Of a stretch of DNA of 64,000 nucleotides, positions 23,732 through 36,101 are shown one piece after another. The DNA lies in contig NZ_JAHSTU010000009.1 of NCBI RefSeq assembly GCF_019145495.1, positions 186,001 to 250,000 on the forward strand. The letters run 5' to 3'. Every line of letters begins with the position of its first letter. The first letter of the stretch is position 1. Both the position numbers and the translations under genes were made by a program. This DNA comes from Pseudomonas azerbaijanoccidentalis. Lineage in GTDB: Bacteria; Pseudomonadota; Gammaproteobacteria; Pseudomonadales; Pseudomonadaceae. Below the pieces are notes generated by a model. It was given only the letters and a program-made list of their open reading frames with translations, was not told the origin of the DNA and made no database searches.

Positions 23732-26227
23732 ATGTCACGCTTTGCTCGTCCATTGCATCCATTGGCGCTTTCGGTCGCGATGGCTTTTGTCACGGTTCCC
23801 CTGCATGCCGCCGAATCGACTTCGTCCGAGACCGCTACCAGCGCAGTACGCAGTTTCGCCATTCCTGCCGGGGATTTGAGTCGGGCACTCAACAACTTCG
23901 CTGAGCAAGCGGACCTCACACTGGCTTTCGATCCGGCAATGACCCGTGGAAAAACCAGCAACGGTTTGTCAGGCCAGTTCAGCACCCCCGACGCACTCAA
24001 CCGATTGCTGCAAGGCAGCGGCCTGAGCGCCATCGCGCTGTCGGCCACCCGGTATCGAATCGAGCCGATCCCGGAGCCGGTCGCCGGTACGTTGATGTTG
24101 GGCGCCACCGACATCAACGGTGCCTATCAGAGCGAAAACCCGACCGGTCCGGTGGCGGGTTATGTCGCGACCCGCGCGATGTCGGGGACCAAAACCGACA
24201 CGGCGCTGATCGAAACGCCACAGTCGATTTCCGTGGTGACCAAGGATCAGATGCGCGCCCAAGGCGCCGAGAGCCTCAACCAGATTCTGCGCTACACCGC
24301 GGCGGTGGTGCCTGAGACTCGCGGCTCGACGGCGTCGCGTCTCGATCAGATGACCATTCGTGGCTTCTCGCCGGCCACTTATCTGGACGGCTTGCGCATG
24401 CCCGGCAGCCGTGACGCTTCACCGCAAAAGGATGCCTTCGATCTGGAGCGGGTAGAGGTGCTGCGCGGCCCATCGTCAGTGTTGTACGGGCAGGCCAGCC
24501 CTAGCGGCGTGCTCAACATGGTGAGCAAGCGCCCGCTGGATACGCCGTTCCACGAAGTCGGTATCGAGTACGGCACCTTCAACAAGAAACGCACGACCTT
24601 CGACACCACCGGCCCGCTGGATGATCAGGGCGTGTATTCCTATCGCGTTGCCGGTCTGTACGACGAGGCCGACGGCCAGCTCGAACACACCGAGACTCAG
24701 CGTCAGGCGCTGTCGTCGGCCTTCACCTGGCGTCCGAGCGAAGACACTTCGCTGACCTTGCTCGGGCATTTCCAGAAAGATCCGAAAGCCGCTTCGTACG
24801 GCTCGGTGCCGGCCTGGGGCTCGGTGTTGCACAGCCCGTTGGGGCGTAGCATTGACGTCGACTTCTACGACGGTGAAGAGGATTTCGAGAAGAGCGACCG
24901 GGAGTATTTCTCGCTCGGCTACTTGTTCGAACACCACATCAACGACGTCTGGACCGTGCGCCAGAATCTGCGTTACCTGCAAAGCGAAGGTGACTACCGC
25001 AGCATCTACAACAGCAACCTGCGAGCCGATTACCGCACGTCCAATCGCTCCACCATCGCCACCGACGTGAACCTCGATTCCTGGACCGTGGACAATCAGG
25101 TGCAGGCCAAATTCGACACCGGCGCGTTGCAGCACACGGTGTTGTTCGGTGCCGATTACCAGAACACCAGCACCCACACCAAATCCGGTTTTGGCACGGG
25201 GCCAACCCTGGATATTTTCGATCCGGTGTACGGTGCGCCGGTCACCACACCGGCATTCACTTCCGATGCCACGCAACGCAACGAACAGAAAGGCCTGTAC
25301 CTGCAAGAGCAGGTGAAGTGGGACAAATGGGTGTTGTTGATGGGCGGTCGCTATGACTGGGCCGACAATAACAACAGCACCACCAACCTGCGCACCAACG
25401 CCAAGACCAAGAGCTCGCTGCAGAGCGAAGCGTTCACCGGTCGCCTGGGCGTCGTGTACCTGTTCGACAACGGCATTTCGCCGTATGCCAGCTACTCCGA
25501 ATCGTTCGAGCCGCAGTCGGGCACCGGCTACGGTGGTTCAGTGTTCAAACCCACCGAAGGCAAGCAATACGAAGTGGGCATCAAGTACCAGCCGCCGGGC
25601 AGCAACAGCTTCATCACCGCGTCGGTCTTCGACCTGCGCCAGAGCAACGTACCGACACTTGATCCGGACCCGACCCACCTCTGCGGCACCGGCCGCTGCC
25701 AGGAGCAGACCGGTGAAGTGCGCTCGCGTGGCTTCGAACTCGAAGGCAAGGCCAGCCTCAACGACAACCTGGACATCACCGCCGCCTACGCCTATCTGGA
25801 TAACCGCATCACCCAATCCAACAGCACCGTCAGTTATGCGCCGCTGACCGACATCGCCGTTGGCCCGGCCGTACCGGCCAAAGGCACCACGACGTATGGC
25901 GTACCGCGTCACACCGCGTCGGTCTGGGCCGACTACACCTTCCATGACGGCGTTGCCAAAGGCTTCGGCGTTGGCGCTGGTGCCCGTTATGTCGGTTCGT
26001 CGTGGGGCGATACGGCCAACACGTTGAAGGTGCCGGGCTACACGCTGTTCGATGCTTCGCTGCACTACGACATCCCGCACCTCAACAGCCTCAAGGACAA
26101 TCTGCGCCTGGCTTTGAACGCCAGCAACCTCGCCAACAAAGAGTATGTAGCGTCCTGCTATTCCTACTCGTGGTGCTGGTATGGGGCGCAACGGACTGTG
26201 CAGGCGAGTGCGACGTATCAGTGGTAA
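23732..26227 (+). CDS. TonB-dependent siderophore receptor with signalling domain
   Basis: The product is about 831 residues. A signal peptide (1-26, VPLHAAES) is followed by an STN signalling domain (FAIPAGDLSRALNNFAEQAD), a plug (TDTALIETPQSISVVTKDQM, then VLRGPSSVLYGQASPSGVLN) and a 22-strand barrel ending in aromatic W. It resembles hydroxamate/ferric-siderophore receptors of the FhuE/FoxA type, which import the ferric complex across the outer membrane. The extra loop CGTGRCQEQ and the C-terminal CYSYSWCW provide cysteine pairs. It is part of the FecI/FecR unit upstream. The exact siderophore cannot be deduced. Confidence 0.93.
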   Translation: MSRFARPLHPLALSVAMAFVTVPLHAAESTSSETATSAVRSFAIPAGDLSRALNNFAEQADLTLAFDPAMTRGKTSNGLSGQFSTPDALNRLLQGSGLSAIALSATRYRIEPIPEPVAGTLMLGATDINGAYQSENPTGPVAGYVATRAMSGTKTDTALIETPQSISVVTKDQMRAQGAESLNQILRYTAAVVPETRGSTASRLDQMTIRGFSPATYLDGLRMPGSRDASPQKDAFDLERVEVLRGPSSVLYGQASPSGVLNMVSKRPLDTPFHEVGIEYGTFNKKRTTFDTTGPLDDQGVYSYRVAGLYDEADGQLEHTETQRQALSSAFTWRPSEDTSLTLLGHFQKDPKAASYGSVPAWGSVLHSPLGRSIDVDFYDGEEDFEKSDREYFSLGYLFEHHINDVWTVRQNLRYLQSEGDYRSIYNSNLRADYRTSNRSTIATDVNLDSWTVDNQVQAKFDTGALQHTVLFGADYQNTSTHTKSGFGTGPTLDIFDPVYGAPVTTPAFTSDATQRNEQKGLYLQEQVKWDKWVLLMGGRYDWADNNNSTTNLRTNAKTKSSLQSEAFTGRLGVVYLFDNGISPYASYSESFEPQSGTGYGGSVFKPTEGKQYEVGIKYQPPGSNSFITASVFDLRQSNVPTLDPDPTHLCGTGRCQEQTGEVRSRGFELEGKASLNDNLDITAAYAYLDNRITQSNSTVSYAPLTDIAVGPAVPAKGTTTYGVPRHTASVWADYTFHDGVAKGFGVGAGARYVGSSWGDTANTLKVPGYTLFDASLHYDIPHLNSLKDNLRLALNASNLANKEYVASCYSYSWCWYGAQRTVQASATYQW

Positions 26228-26245
26228 AGATCAACGCGACATATT

Positions 26246-26279
26246 GAAACGGGCTGCCATTGAGGCAGCCCGTTTTTTT
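26246..26279 (+). terminator. Intrinsic terminator
   Basis: AACGGGCTGCC...GGCAGCCCGTT followed by eight T residues lies 20 bases after the TonB receptor stop. Confidence 0.9.
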
Positions 26280-26351
26280 TCGGGTGGCACAAATGGCGGT
26301 TCTTTGCTTTAGTCCACCTACTGTTGGGTTACCCACGCTGGGGAGAGTCCC

Positions 26352-26921
26352 ATGAACTCTCGATTTTCGCGTTTCTTCGAGTTGGCCGGCGTTTTCGCGA
26401 TCTGCGGTGTGTCCGGCGCTCACGCGGCTCAATTCACCGACGTGAACACCACAGCCAGCACCATCAGCTTCACCTATAACCAGATGGGGTCGAAGGTGTA
26501 CGGCACATTCGATACGTTCAAAGGTGTTCTCGATTTCGATACCGCAGACCCCGCAGGCGCCCATGCCGAGTTAACCATCGATCTCAAAAGCATCAGGGTC
26601 GACGACAGTGATGCCAGGGCCGAACTACCCAAACCAGCCTGGTTCGACACGGCCACTTATCCGACAGCGAGCTTTGAGTCCACACGCGTGAAGGACCATG
26701 GCAATGATCGTTATTTGATCACCGGCAATCTCACGTTGCGCGGGCTCACGCGGGAAGTGGATGTACCGGTTTTACTCAAGGCGCAGGACGGTGTAGGGAT
26801 CTTTGTCGGCGAACTGGTACTCAAGCGAGACGACTTCAAAATCGGCGACGGCGAGTGGGCCGACAGCGTTGTCTCCAACGAAATCAATATCCAGTTTCGA
26901 ATGGTCGCGCCGCAACGCTAG
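26352..26921 (+). CDS. YceI-family periplasmic protein
   Basis: The product is 189 residues with a signal peptide (to about residue 25, GAHAAQ). It has the YceI lipocalin-like barrel motifs (TASTISFTYNQMGSKVYGTF, TATYPTASFESTRV, GNLTLRGLTREVDVPV). YceI proteins bind isoprenoid-type lipids in the periplasm, and their physiological role is mostly unknown. It is 37 bases upstream of a DUF2235 hydrolase on the same strand, so they could share a transcript. Confidence 0.92.
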   Translation: MNSRFSRFFELAGVFAICGVSGAHAAQFTDVNTTASTISFTYNQMGSKVYGTFDTFKGVLDFDTADPAGAHAELTIDLKSIRVDDSDARAELPKPAWFDTATYPTASFESTRVKDHGNDRYLITGNLTLRGLTREVDVPVLLKAQDGVGIFVGELVLKRDDFKIGDGEWADSVVSNEINIQFRMVAPQR

Positions 26922-26958
26922 TGCGACGCGTAGGTCGTCATTTGGGAGGAAGATAGAC

Positions 26959-28011
26959 ATGCCAAAAAAAATCATCGTTGCGTTCGATGGCACGTGGAAC
27001 CTGCCTGATCAGGCGCCAGAGGTCGATGGCGACGCCAGTACCAATGTGGTCAAGTTGCATGATGCAATCGTGCCCAGTCACAAAGACGGGACGCTCCAGA
27101 AGAAAATCTACGTCACCGGTGTGGGCACCGATTGGTACGACAAACTTGAAGGCGGAGCCTTCGGGGTTGGCCTGTCGAAGAAAATCAAGGAAGGCTACGT
27201 GGCCCTGGCCAACAGTTACGAGGAGGGCGATCAACTGTTCATTTTCGGTTTCAGTCGCGGCGCTTATTCCGCACGAAGCCTGGTGGGGCTGATCCGTAAC
27301 GTAGGTTTGCTGAAAAAAACGCACATCAAACGCATCGACGAAGCCTACACCCTGTACCGCACCCGCGATTCAAGCGCGGATACGGAAAACGCCAGATTCT
27401 TCCGCCAGAGTTATTCTCGGGAAATCGACATACATTTTCTGGGTGTCTGGGACACGGTCGGAGCATTAGGGGTGCCGTTCAAATCGGCTGAGTGGTTCAA
27501 CCACAAATACTACGAGTTTCACGACACCGAGCTCAGCGGCATTGTGCGTAATGCCTTTCATGCCGTCGCCATTGACGAACATCGGGCCAATTACGAGTGC
27601 ACGCTCTGGGACCCGATCGCCAAGCCCAATCAACGGATGGAGCAAGTCTGGTTCTGCGGAGCGCACGCCAATGTCGGCGGCGGTTACACCAATAACAACC
27701 TGTCAGATGTTCCATTGCGGTGGATGGCGGATAAAGCCATGGCGTGCGGTCTGGAGCTGGACTGGAAAAAGTTGCCCCGCCCGCCGAAAGCGCTGCCTGA
27801 CATCACGGATTCCTATACGAATTTCCTGGGCGGCACCTATCGCCTGTTGAACGCCCGCTACTTCCGTCCTATCGGCAAGACTCCATTCGGCCAGGAATGC
27901 TTTGATGACAGTGTGCAGCAACGGGTTGTCGCCTCTGGTGTGTATCGGCCGAAAAATCATGTGGATGTCTATTTAGCGGGTTCTTACCGGCCAGTGAACA
28001 AAATCAGTTGA
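26959..28011 (+). CDS. DUF2235 / Tle1-like alpha-beta hydrolase
   Basis: The product is 350 residues. It begins with KKIIVAFDGTWN and carries the GFSRGAYSAR nucleophile elbow (GxSxG-like, serine in GFSRG), followed by FLGVWDTVGALG and WFCGAHANVGGGY. These are the signatures of the DUF2235 domain, which includes type VI secretion phospholipase effectors of the Tle1 group. No VgrG, PAAR or immunity gene is nearby, so a secreted effector role is not supported here. A cytoplasmic hydrolase is equally possible. Confidence 0.9.
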   Translation: MPKKIIVAFDGTWNLPDQAPEVDGDASTNVVKLHDAIVPSHKDGTLQKKIYVTGVGTDWYDKLEGGAFGVGLSKKIKEGYVALANSYEEGDQLFIFGFSRGAYSARSLVGLIRNVGLLKKTHIKRIDEAYTLYRTRDSSADTENARFFRQSYSREIDIHFLGVWDTVGALGVPFKSAEWFNHKYYEFHDTELSGIVRNAFHAVAIDEHRANYECTLWDPIAKPNQRMEQVWFCGAHANVGGGYTNNNLSDVPLRWMADKAMACGLELDWKKLPRPPKALPDITDSYTNFLGGTYRLLNARYFRPIGKTPFGQECFDDSVQQRVVASGVYRPKNHVDVYLAGSYRPVNKIS

Positions 28012-28021
28012 TCACGCGGTA

Positions 28022-28049
28022 CCTGTGGGAGTGAGCCTGCTCGCGAGGA
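28022..28049. repeat. Single REP, type B
   Basis: This is a lone CCTGTGGGAGTGAGCCTGCT copy downstream of the DUF2235 gene. Confidence 0.75.
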
Positions 28050-28078
28050 CGACTTAAAACTTGACACAATCATGGGTT

Positions 28079-28111
28079 GAAGCCCGGTTCATGATCCATG
28101 AACCGGGCTTC
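28079..28111. terminator. Convergent terminator hairpin
   Basis: A 15-bp perfect stem (GAAGCCCGGTTCATG and its complement) with a 3-base loop lies between the convergent DUF2235 and multicopper-oxidase genes. The flanking runs are only weakly T-rich. Confidence 0.7.
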
Positions 28112-28123
28112 AATCATTCCCCC

Positions 28124-31534
<3,411 letters not shown>

Positions 31535-31748
31535 TTTTTTTCCCCTCGCGTCATGCCAAATCGGCGAAACCCGCCATCCCGTCGAGAGCGACAGCTGCTG
31601 CGGTATGTGGGGAAGTGCAACTGTTGGGCCATCATCTGGCCGGGGAAAAAAAGTGCTAATGAATTAGTAAGTTGTTTCAGAGTGTTTCAGCGCGCTGACA
31701 AAAAAGGGTGGGGCATATTCCGCGAAGGCGGGGGAAACCCCCTTATTT

Positions 31749-31770
31749 CATTGGGTTACTTTCACCAATG
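31749..31770. promoter_or_regulatory. Dyad CATTGG-N10-CCAATG in the oxidase/sigma divergent region
   Basis: The two 6-bp half-sites are exact complements with ten bases between. It lies about 215 bp upstream of the oxidase start and 80 bp upstream of the sigma start. It may be an operator for either gene. Confidence 0.3.
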
Positions 31771-31793
31771 GTGGGGGCTCTTGCCAAAGTGTA

Positions 31794-31823
31794 TTGGCTT
31801 GGAAGAAAATGAGAGTCATTATC
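31794..31823 (+). promoter_or_regulatory. Promoter with Fur box before the second ECF sigma gene
   Basis: The 19 bases at 31805-31823 match the Fur consensus GATAATGATAATCATTATC at 16 positions. The box overlaps a possible -10 (CATTAT, 31817-31822) that lies 17 bases after TTGGCT (31794-31799). Repression in high iron is therefore expected. Confidence 0.75.
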
Positions 31824-31849
31824 AAATAAATTTGTATCGGGCCTTTTCC

Positions 31850-32359
31850 ATGTCCTCCGCCGACCTCTCGCTGCAACACGCCGTGCATACGCTTTACGAG
31901 GATCACCACAATTGGTTGTGTGGCTGGTTGCGCAAGCGGCTCGGCTGTAACCACAGCGCGGCGGATCTGGCACAAGACACATTCATTCGCGTCCTCACCC
32001 AGCGCAAGGTCCAGGAACTGCGCGAGCCCCGTGCCTACCTGAGCACCATCGCCCGTAGCCTGATGATCGACATGTTCCGCCGGCGGGCGTTGGAGCAGGC
32101 TTATCTGGAAACCCTGGCCAACATCCCTGAGCCGGTGGCGGTATCTCCGGAAACCCGTTCGCTGATCATCGAAACGCTGATGGAAATTGACCGCTTGCTC
32201 GACGGCCTGGGCGAGCGCACCCGCGAGATTTTCCTGCTGGCCCAGCTCGATGGCCTGAGCTACGTCGAGATTGGTCGTCGCCTGAATGTCTCGGTGACTA
32301 CGGTCAAGAAACACGCGGTGCGCGCCCTGACTCACTGCCTGTTGCTGATCGAGGACTGA
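31850..32359 (+). CDS. ECF sigma factor, FecI type (second copy)
   Basis: The product is 169 residues. Region 2 has LGCNHSAADLAQDTFIRVL. Region 4 has LGERTREIFLLAQLDGLSYV with the HTH VSVTTVKKHAVRAL. It is closely related to the sigma factor at 22005-22550, and the order sigma, FecR, TonB receptor is repeated. A Fur box overlaps its probable -10 region. The ATG at 31850 is chosen over a longer frame that would run through the Fur box. The FecR gene starts three bases after its stop. Confidence 0.93.
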   Translation: MSSADLSLQHAVHTLYEDHHNWLCGWLRKRLGCNHSAADLAQDTFIRVLTQRKVQELREPRAYLSTIARSLMIDMFRRRALEQAYLETLANIPEPVAVSPETRSLIIETLMEIDRLLDGLGERTREIFLLAQLDGLSYVEIGRRLNVSVTTVKKHAVRALTHCLLLIED

Positions 32360-32362
32360 CCC

Positions 32363-33316
32363 GTGGCCCGTGCACAACCTCTGGATTTCGCCACCCTCGA
32401 AGCCGCAGCACGCTGGTACGTCGACTTGCGCGGCGAGGTGCCCGACGAAGCCGTTCGTGAAGCTCATCGGCGCTGGCTGGAGCGCGATCCTCGCCACGTT
32501 CAAGCCTGGGAACGCCTCGGGCGCTTGCAGGACAAACTTGGGCAGCTATCGCCCGGCGTCGCCCGCCCGACCCTGGCCAGCGCCCGGGCCAAACGCCGCG
32601 ACGTGCTCAAGGTGTTGTCGATTCTGCTGATGGCGGGCGGGGCAGGGACGCTGGCCTGGAACACCACGGCGCTGCCCACCTTGATGGCCGACCAGCGCAC
32701 CGGCACTGGTGAGCGTCGGCGGGTGCGACTGGACGATGGCAGTCAGCTGCAACTCAACACCGCGACGGCCGTGGACATTCGCTACAGCGACACCCTGCGT
32801 GAAGTCCGTTTGCTGCAAGGTGAAATCCAGATTGAAACCGCGCGCGACGCGTTGGCGCGGCCCTTTGTGGTTCACACCGCTGAAGGCAGCATCCGCGCCT
32901 TGGGCACCCGTTTTGTCGTGCGCCACGACGCGGAGCAAACGCTGGTCAGCGTGCAGGAGCATGCCGTTGAAGTGCGCTGCGCCGATCTGCCGGGCGCGGC
33001 GCTGCGTGTCGATGCCGGCCAGCAATTGAGCTTTCACCGCGATGCCCTGGGCAGCGTGCAACGGGCCGTCCCGCAGTCAGATGCCTGGACCCGCGACATG
33101 TTGGTGGTCAATGACTGGCGCCTGGGTGACTTCGTGCGCGAACTGCAGCGTTATCGCCCGGGCCATTTGGGATGTGATCCGGCAGTCGCGGCGTTGCGCA
33201 TCTCCGGCGCTTTTCATCTGGCCAGCACCGACACTGTTCTGGACAACCTGACCTCAACGTTGCCGGTGCGCATTCGCCGATTCAGCCGGTTTTGGGCCAG
33301 CGTGGAGCCGGTCTGA
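32363..33316 (+). CDS. FecR-type anti-sigma factor (second copy)
   Basis: The product is 317 residues and starts with GTG. The N-terminal sigma-binding part contains AARWYVDLRGEVPDEAVREA. One transmembrane segment lies near residues 80-100 (VLSILLMAGGAGTLAW). The FecR domain follows (ADQRTGTGERRRVRLDDGSQ, LLQGEIQIETARDA) and the C-terminal ALRISGAFHLASTDTVLDNL contacts the receptor. It keeps the upstream sigma factor inactive until the receptor is occupied. Confidence 0.93.
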   Translation: MARAQPLDFATLEAAARWYVDLRGEVPDEAVREAHRRWLERDPRHVQAWERLGRLQDKLGQLSPGVARPTLASARAKRRDVLKVLSILLMAGGAGTLAWNTTALPTLMADQRTGTGERRRVRLDDGSQLQLNTATAVDIRYSDTLREVRLLQGEIQIETARDALARPFVVHTAEGSIRALGTRFVVRHDAEQTLVSVQEHAVEVRCADLPGAALRVDAGQQLSFHRDALGSVQRAVPQSDAWTRDMLVVNDWRLGDFVRELQRYRPGHLGCDPAVAALRISGAFHLASTDTVLDNLTSTLPVRIRRFSRFWASVEPV

Positions 33317-33436
33317 GTGCTTGATCGAAAAAAGTTTGCCGCAGGGGTTATTGATTTTGATTCTCGTTCGACTTGGTAGTTAGAGGCGCACATAGACGCT
33401 GCCATTTACTGCCACTCACGGGCGAAAGGAAACTGC

Positions 33437-35926
33437 ATGACCCCTCGCAATTCCCCACCGAGCATTACTACCCTCCAGCCATCTATCAGACCCTTGAGCC
33501 GTGCCGTGCATGCCGCACTGCTTGGTATGACGCTGGTCGTCCCGTTGGGCATGACGGTCGTGGCAGCCCCTGCATGGGCGCAAACCAGCACTGAAGCGGA
33601 GTTCGATATTCCGGCAGGTCCCCTGGGTTCGGCGCTGACTCAGTTTGCCGGCACCGCCGGGGTAACCGTGTCGTTCGAACCGGACTATGCCAATGGTCAG
33701 AGGACCGCGGGCTTGCAGGGGCGTTACTCCGTGGATGCGGGGCTGCGCCAATTGCTCGCCGGGAGCAAATTGCAAGCTGTGCGTCACGACAACGGCAGCT
33801 ATTCGCTGTTGCCGGTGGTGGGTGATGGCGCGGCGCTGCAACTGGGGGCCACGAGCATTTCCGGTGCCTTGGTGGAATCGGCTTACGGACCGGTCGACGG
33901 TTATGTCGCGACTCGCAGCGCCACCGGCACCAAGACTGACACGCCGATTCTGGAAATTCCGCAGACCATCAACGTGGTCACCGCCGACCAAGTGGAAGCC
34001 CAGGGCGCCCGCAACCTGACCCAGGCCCTGCGCTACACGCCGGGGGTGAACACCGGTGGATACACCGATCGCAACACGATTGCCGATGAAATCACCAGCC
34101 GTGGTTTCGCGCCGACGCCGCTGTACCTCGATGGCGCCTACATCCCTTACGCCGGCAGCCTTGGCGGCGCGCCGCAAATCGATCCCTACACCCTGGAGCG
34201 CATCGAAGTGCTCAAGGGGCCGTCGTCGGTACTCTACGGTCAGAATCAGCCGGGCGGCCTGATCAACATGGTCTCCAAGCGTCCGACCACCGAACAGCGC
34301 AGCCAGATCAAACTGGGTGCGGGCAGTTACGATCGGGTCAACGGCGCTTTCGATACCAGCGGTCCGATCGACGAACAGAAACAGTTCACCTATCGCCTGA
34401 TCGGCGTAGCCGACAAGGGTGGCGAGCAAGTCGAGCACAACAGCAGTGAACGCATGCTGCTGGCGCCGAGCCTGACCTGGGCGCCCACCGAAGACACCTT
34501 CCTGACTCTGCTGGCGCAGGTCCAGCGCGATGACGGCGTACCCGATTATCAGTCGCTGCCACGCATCGGCTCGCTCAATCGTGGCCCCAACGGCGAGAAA
34601 ATCAATCGCGATTTTTTCTCTGGCGATACTAATTTCAACGATTACAAACGCGACCAGTACGTTTTCGGTTATGACTTCAGCCACAACTTCAGCGAAGACC
34701 TGAAGTACCGCTCCACGGCGCGTTACACCGATGTGCGCGACCGCTACAAGGGCTTCTACCTGCGCAGCTTCGTCACCGATGCCGACGGCGTGACCGATTT
34801 CACTCGGGCCAATCGCGCCAAGGTCGACTGGCACCAGCACAACATCGCCTGGACCGTCGATAACAACCTCGAATACAAGTTCAACACCGGTGCCCTGGAA
34901 CACACCACGCTGGCGGGTGTGGACTATCGGCATTTCACCCGTAAGTACGATGGCTACAACGCCAACAATATCTTGCCGGTCGACCTGTATGGCAAGAACA
35001 ACTACGACACCAGCAGCGTGACGCCGACGCTGACCACCAAGTGGGACAACACCCTGCGCCAGACCGGCGTGTACTTGCAGGACCAGATCAAACTGGACCA
35101 GTGGATTCTCACCATCGGTGGTCGTCAGGACTGGGCTGAAATCGACAACAAAGACTTGCTGGCGTCGACCCGTGAATCCAAGCGCGACAACAAATTCACC
35201 GGGCGGGTGGGCCTGACCTACGTCACCGAATTTGGCCTGGCGCCTTATGTCAGCTACTCGGAATCGTTCCTGCCGACCCTGGGCACCGCCGCGCCCGAGC
35301 GTGGCGGCAAGGCTTTCGAGCCGACCGAAGGGCAGCAATACGAAGTGGGTGTGAAATACCAGCCATTCGAGAAAACCCTGATCACTGCGTCGGTGTACGA
35401 GATCAAGCAGAAGAACGTCCTGACCGGTGACGACGACTACCCGGAGTACATGTCCCAGGGCGGTGAAATGCGTTCGCGCGGCGTCGAGCTGGAACTCAAG
35501 TCCAGCATCGACAACGTCGATCTCATGGCCGCTGCCAGCTACATGGATTCCTTCTACACCAAGGACACCTGGGGTAACGAGGACAACCGCAACGAAGCCC
35601 AGTCGCCGGTTTCCGCTTCGATGTGGGTGGATTACCACTTCACCCAGGCCACCCTCAATGGCCTGACCTTCGGCGCCGGTGCGCGCTACACCGGTCGTAA
35701 ACCGGGTGATGCGGCGAACTCGTTCGACGTACCGTCGTGGGTCGTCTACGACGCCACTGTCAGCTACGACATGGGCAAACTCGACCCGAGCCTGCGCGGT
35801 TTGCAGACGCGCCTGAACGTGCAGAACATCTTCGATCGCGAGTACGTGTCGGACTGCAACTATTCGTTCGGTTGCTACTACGGGCAGGAGCGGGTGGCGT
35901 CGGTCGAGATGACTTACGATTTCTGA
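33437..35926 (+). CDS. TonB-dependent siderophore receptor with signalling domain (second copy)
   Basis: The product is 829 residues with a long signal peptide (to about residue 48, APAWAQ). An STN domain (FDIPAGPLGSALTQFAGTAG), a plug (TDTPILEIPQTINVVTADQV, then VLKGPSSVLYGQNQPGGLIN) and the barrel follow. It is similar to the receptor at 23732 and also ends with a cysteine-containing loop (CNYSFGCYYG) and an aromatic C-terminus. It should import a ferric siderophore and signal to the FecR/FecI pair just upstream. The ligand may differ from that of the first system. Confidence 0.93.
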   Translation: MTPRNSPPSITTLQPSIRPLSRAVHAALLGMTLVVPLGMTVVAAPAWAQTSTEAEFDIPAGPLGSALTQFAGTAGVTVSFEPDYANGQRTAGLQGRYSVDAGLRQLLAGSKLQAVRHDNGSYSLLPVVGDGAALQLGATSISGALVESAYGPVDGYVATRSATGTKTDTPILEIPQTINVVTADQVEAQGARNLTQALRYTPGVNTGGYTDRNTIADEITSRGFAPTPLYLDGAYIPYAGSLGGAPQIDPYTLERIEVLKGPSSVLYGQNQPGGLINMVSKRPTTEQRSQIKLGAGSYDRVNGAFDTSGPIDEQKQFTYRLIGVADKGGEQVEHNSSERMLLAPSLTWAPTEDTFLTLLAQVQRDDGVPDYQSLPRIGSLNRGPNGEKINRDFFSGDTNFNDYKRDQYVFGYDFSHNFSEDLKYRSTARYTDVRDRYKGFYLRSFVTDADGVTDFTRANRAKVDWHQHNIAWTVDNNLEYKFNTGALEHTTLAGVDYRHFTRKYDGYNANNILPVDLYGKNNYDTSSVTPTLTTKWDNTLRQTGVYLQDQIKLDQWILTIGGRQDWAEIDNKDLLASTRESKRDNKFTGRVGLTYVTEFGLAPYVSYSESFLPTLGTAAPERGGKAFEPTEGQQYEVGVKYQPFEKTLITASVYEIKQKNVLTGDDDYPEYMSQGGEMRSRGVELELKSSIDNVDLMAAASYMDSFYTKDTWGNEDNRNEAQSPVSASMWVDYHFTQATLNGLTFGAGARYTGRKPGDAANSFDVPSWVVYDATVSYDMGKLDPSLRGLQTRLNVQNIFDREYVSDCNYSFGCYYGQERVASVEMTYDF

Positions 35927-35948
35927 TCTCCGCCGAAGCTACTGACGC

Positions 35949-35974
35949 CATCGCGAGCAGGCTCACTCCCGCAG
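35949..35974. repeat. Single REP, type B
   Basis: CATCGCGAGCAGGCTCACTC lies just after the TonB receptor gene. Confidence 0.75.
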
Positions 35975-36005
35975 TTGATCCGAGTTCAACCAAGCAATCC
36001 GGTCT

Positions 36006-36032
36006 CCTGTGGGAGCGGGCTTGCCCGCGATG
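36006..36032. repeat. Single REP, type B
   Basis: CCTGTGGGAGCGGGCTTGCC is an opposite-facing single copy in the gap between the receptor and the aldehyde oxidase genes. Confidence 0.75.
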
Positions 36033-36101
36033 GGGCCGCAAAACTCTGTAAAAAGTGAACTGACTCACCCAATACCGCAGAGCGACTGACGCGGTGCCAA
36101 G

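Noticed and set aside
26959..28011. Type VI secretion effector locus
   Set aside because: The DUF2235 fold allows it, but no VgrG, PAAR, adaptor or immunity gene is present nearby.
33416..35638. A 740-codon minus-strand open frame
   Set aside because: It is antisense to the second TonB receptor and shows no domain.
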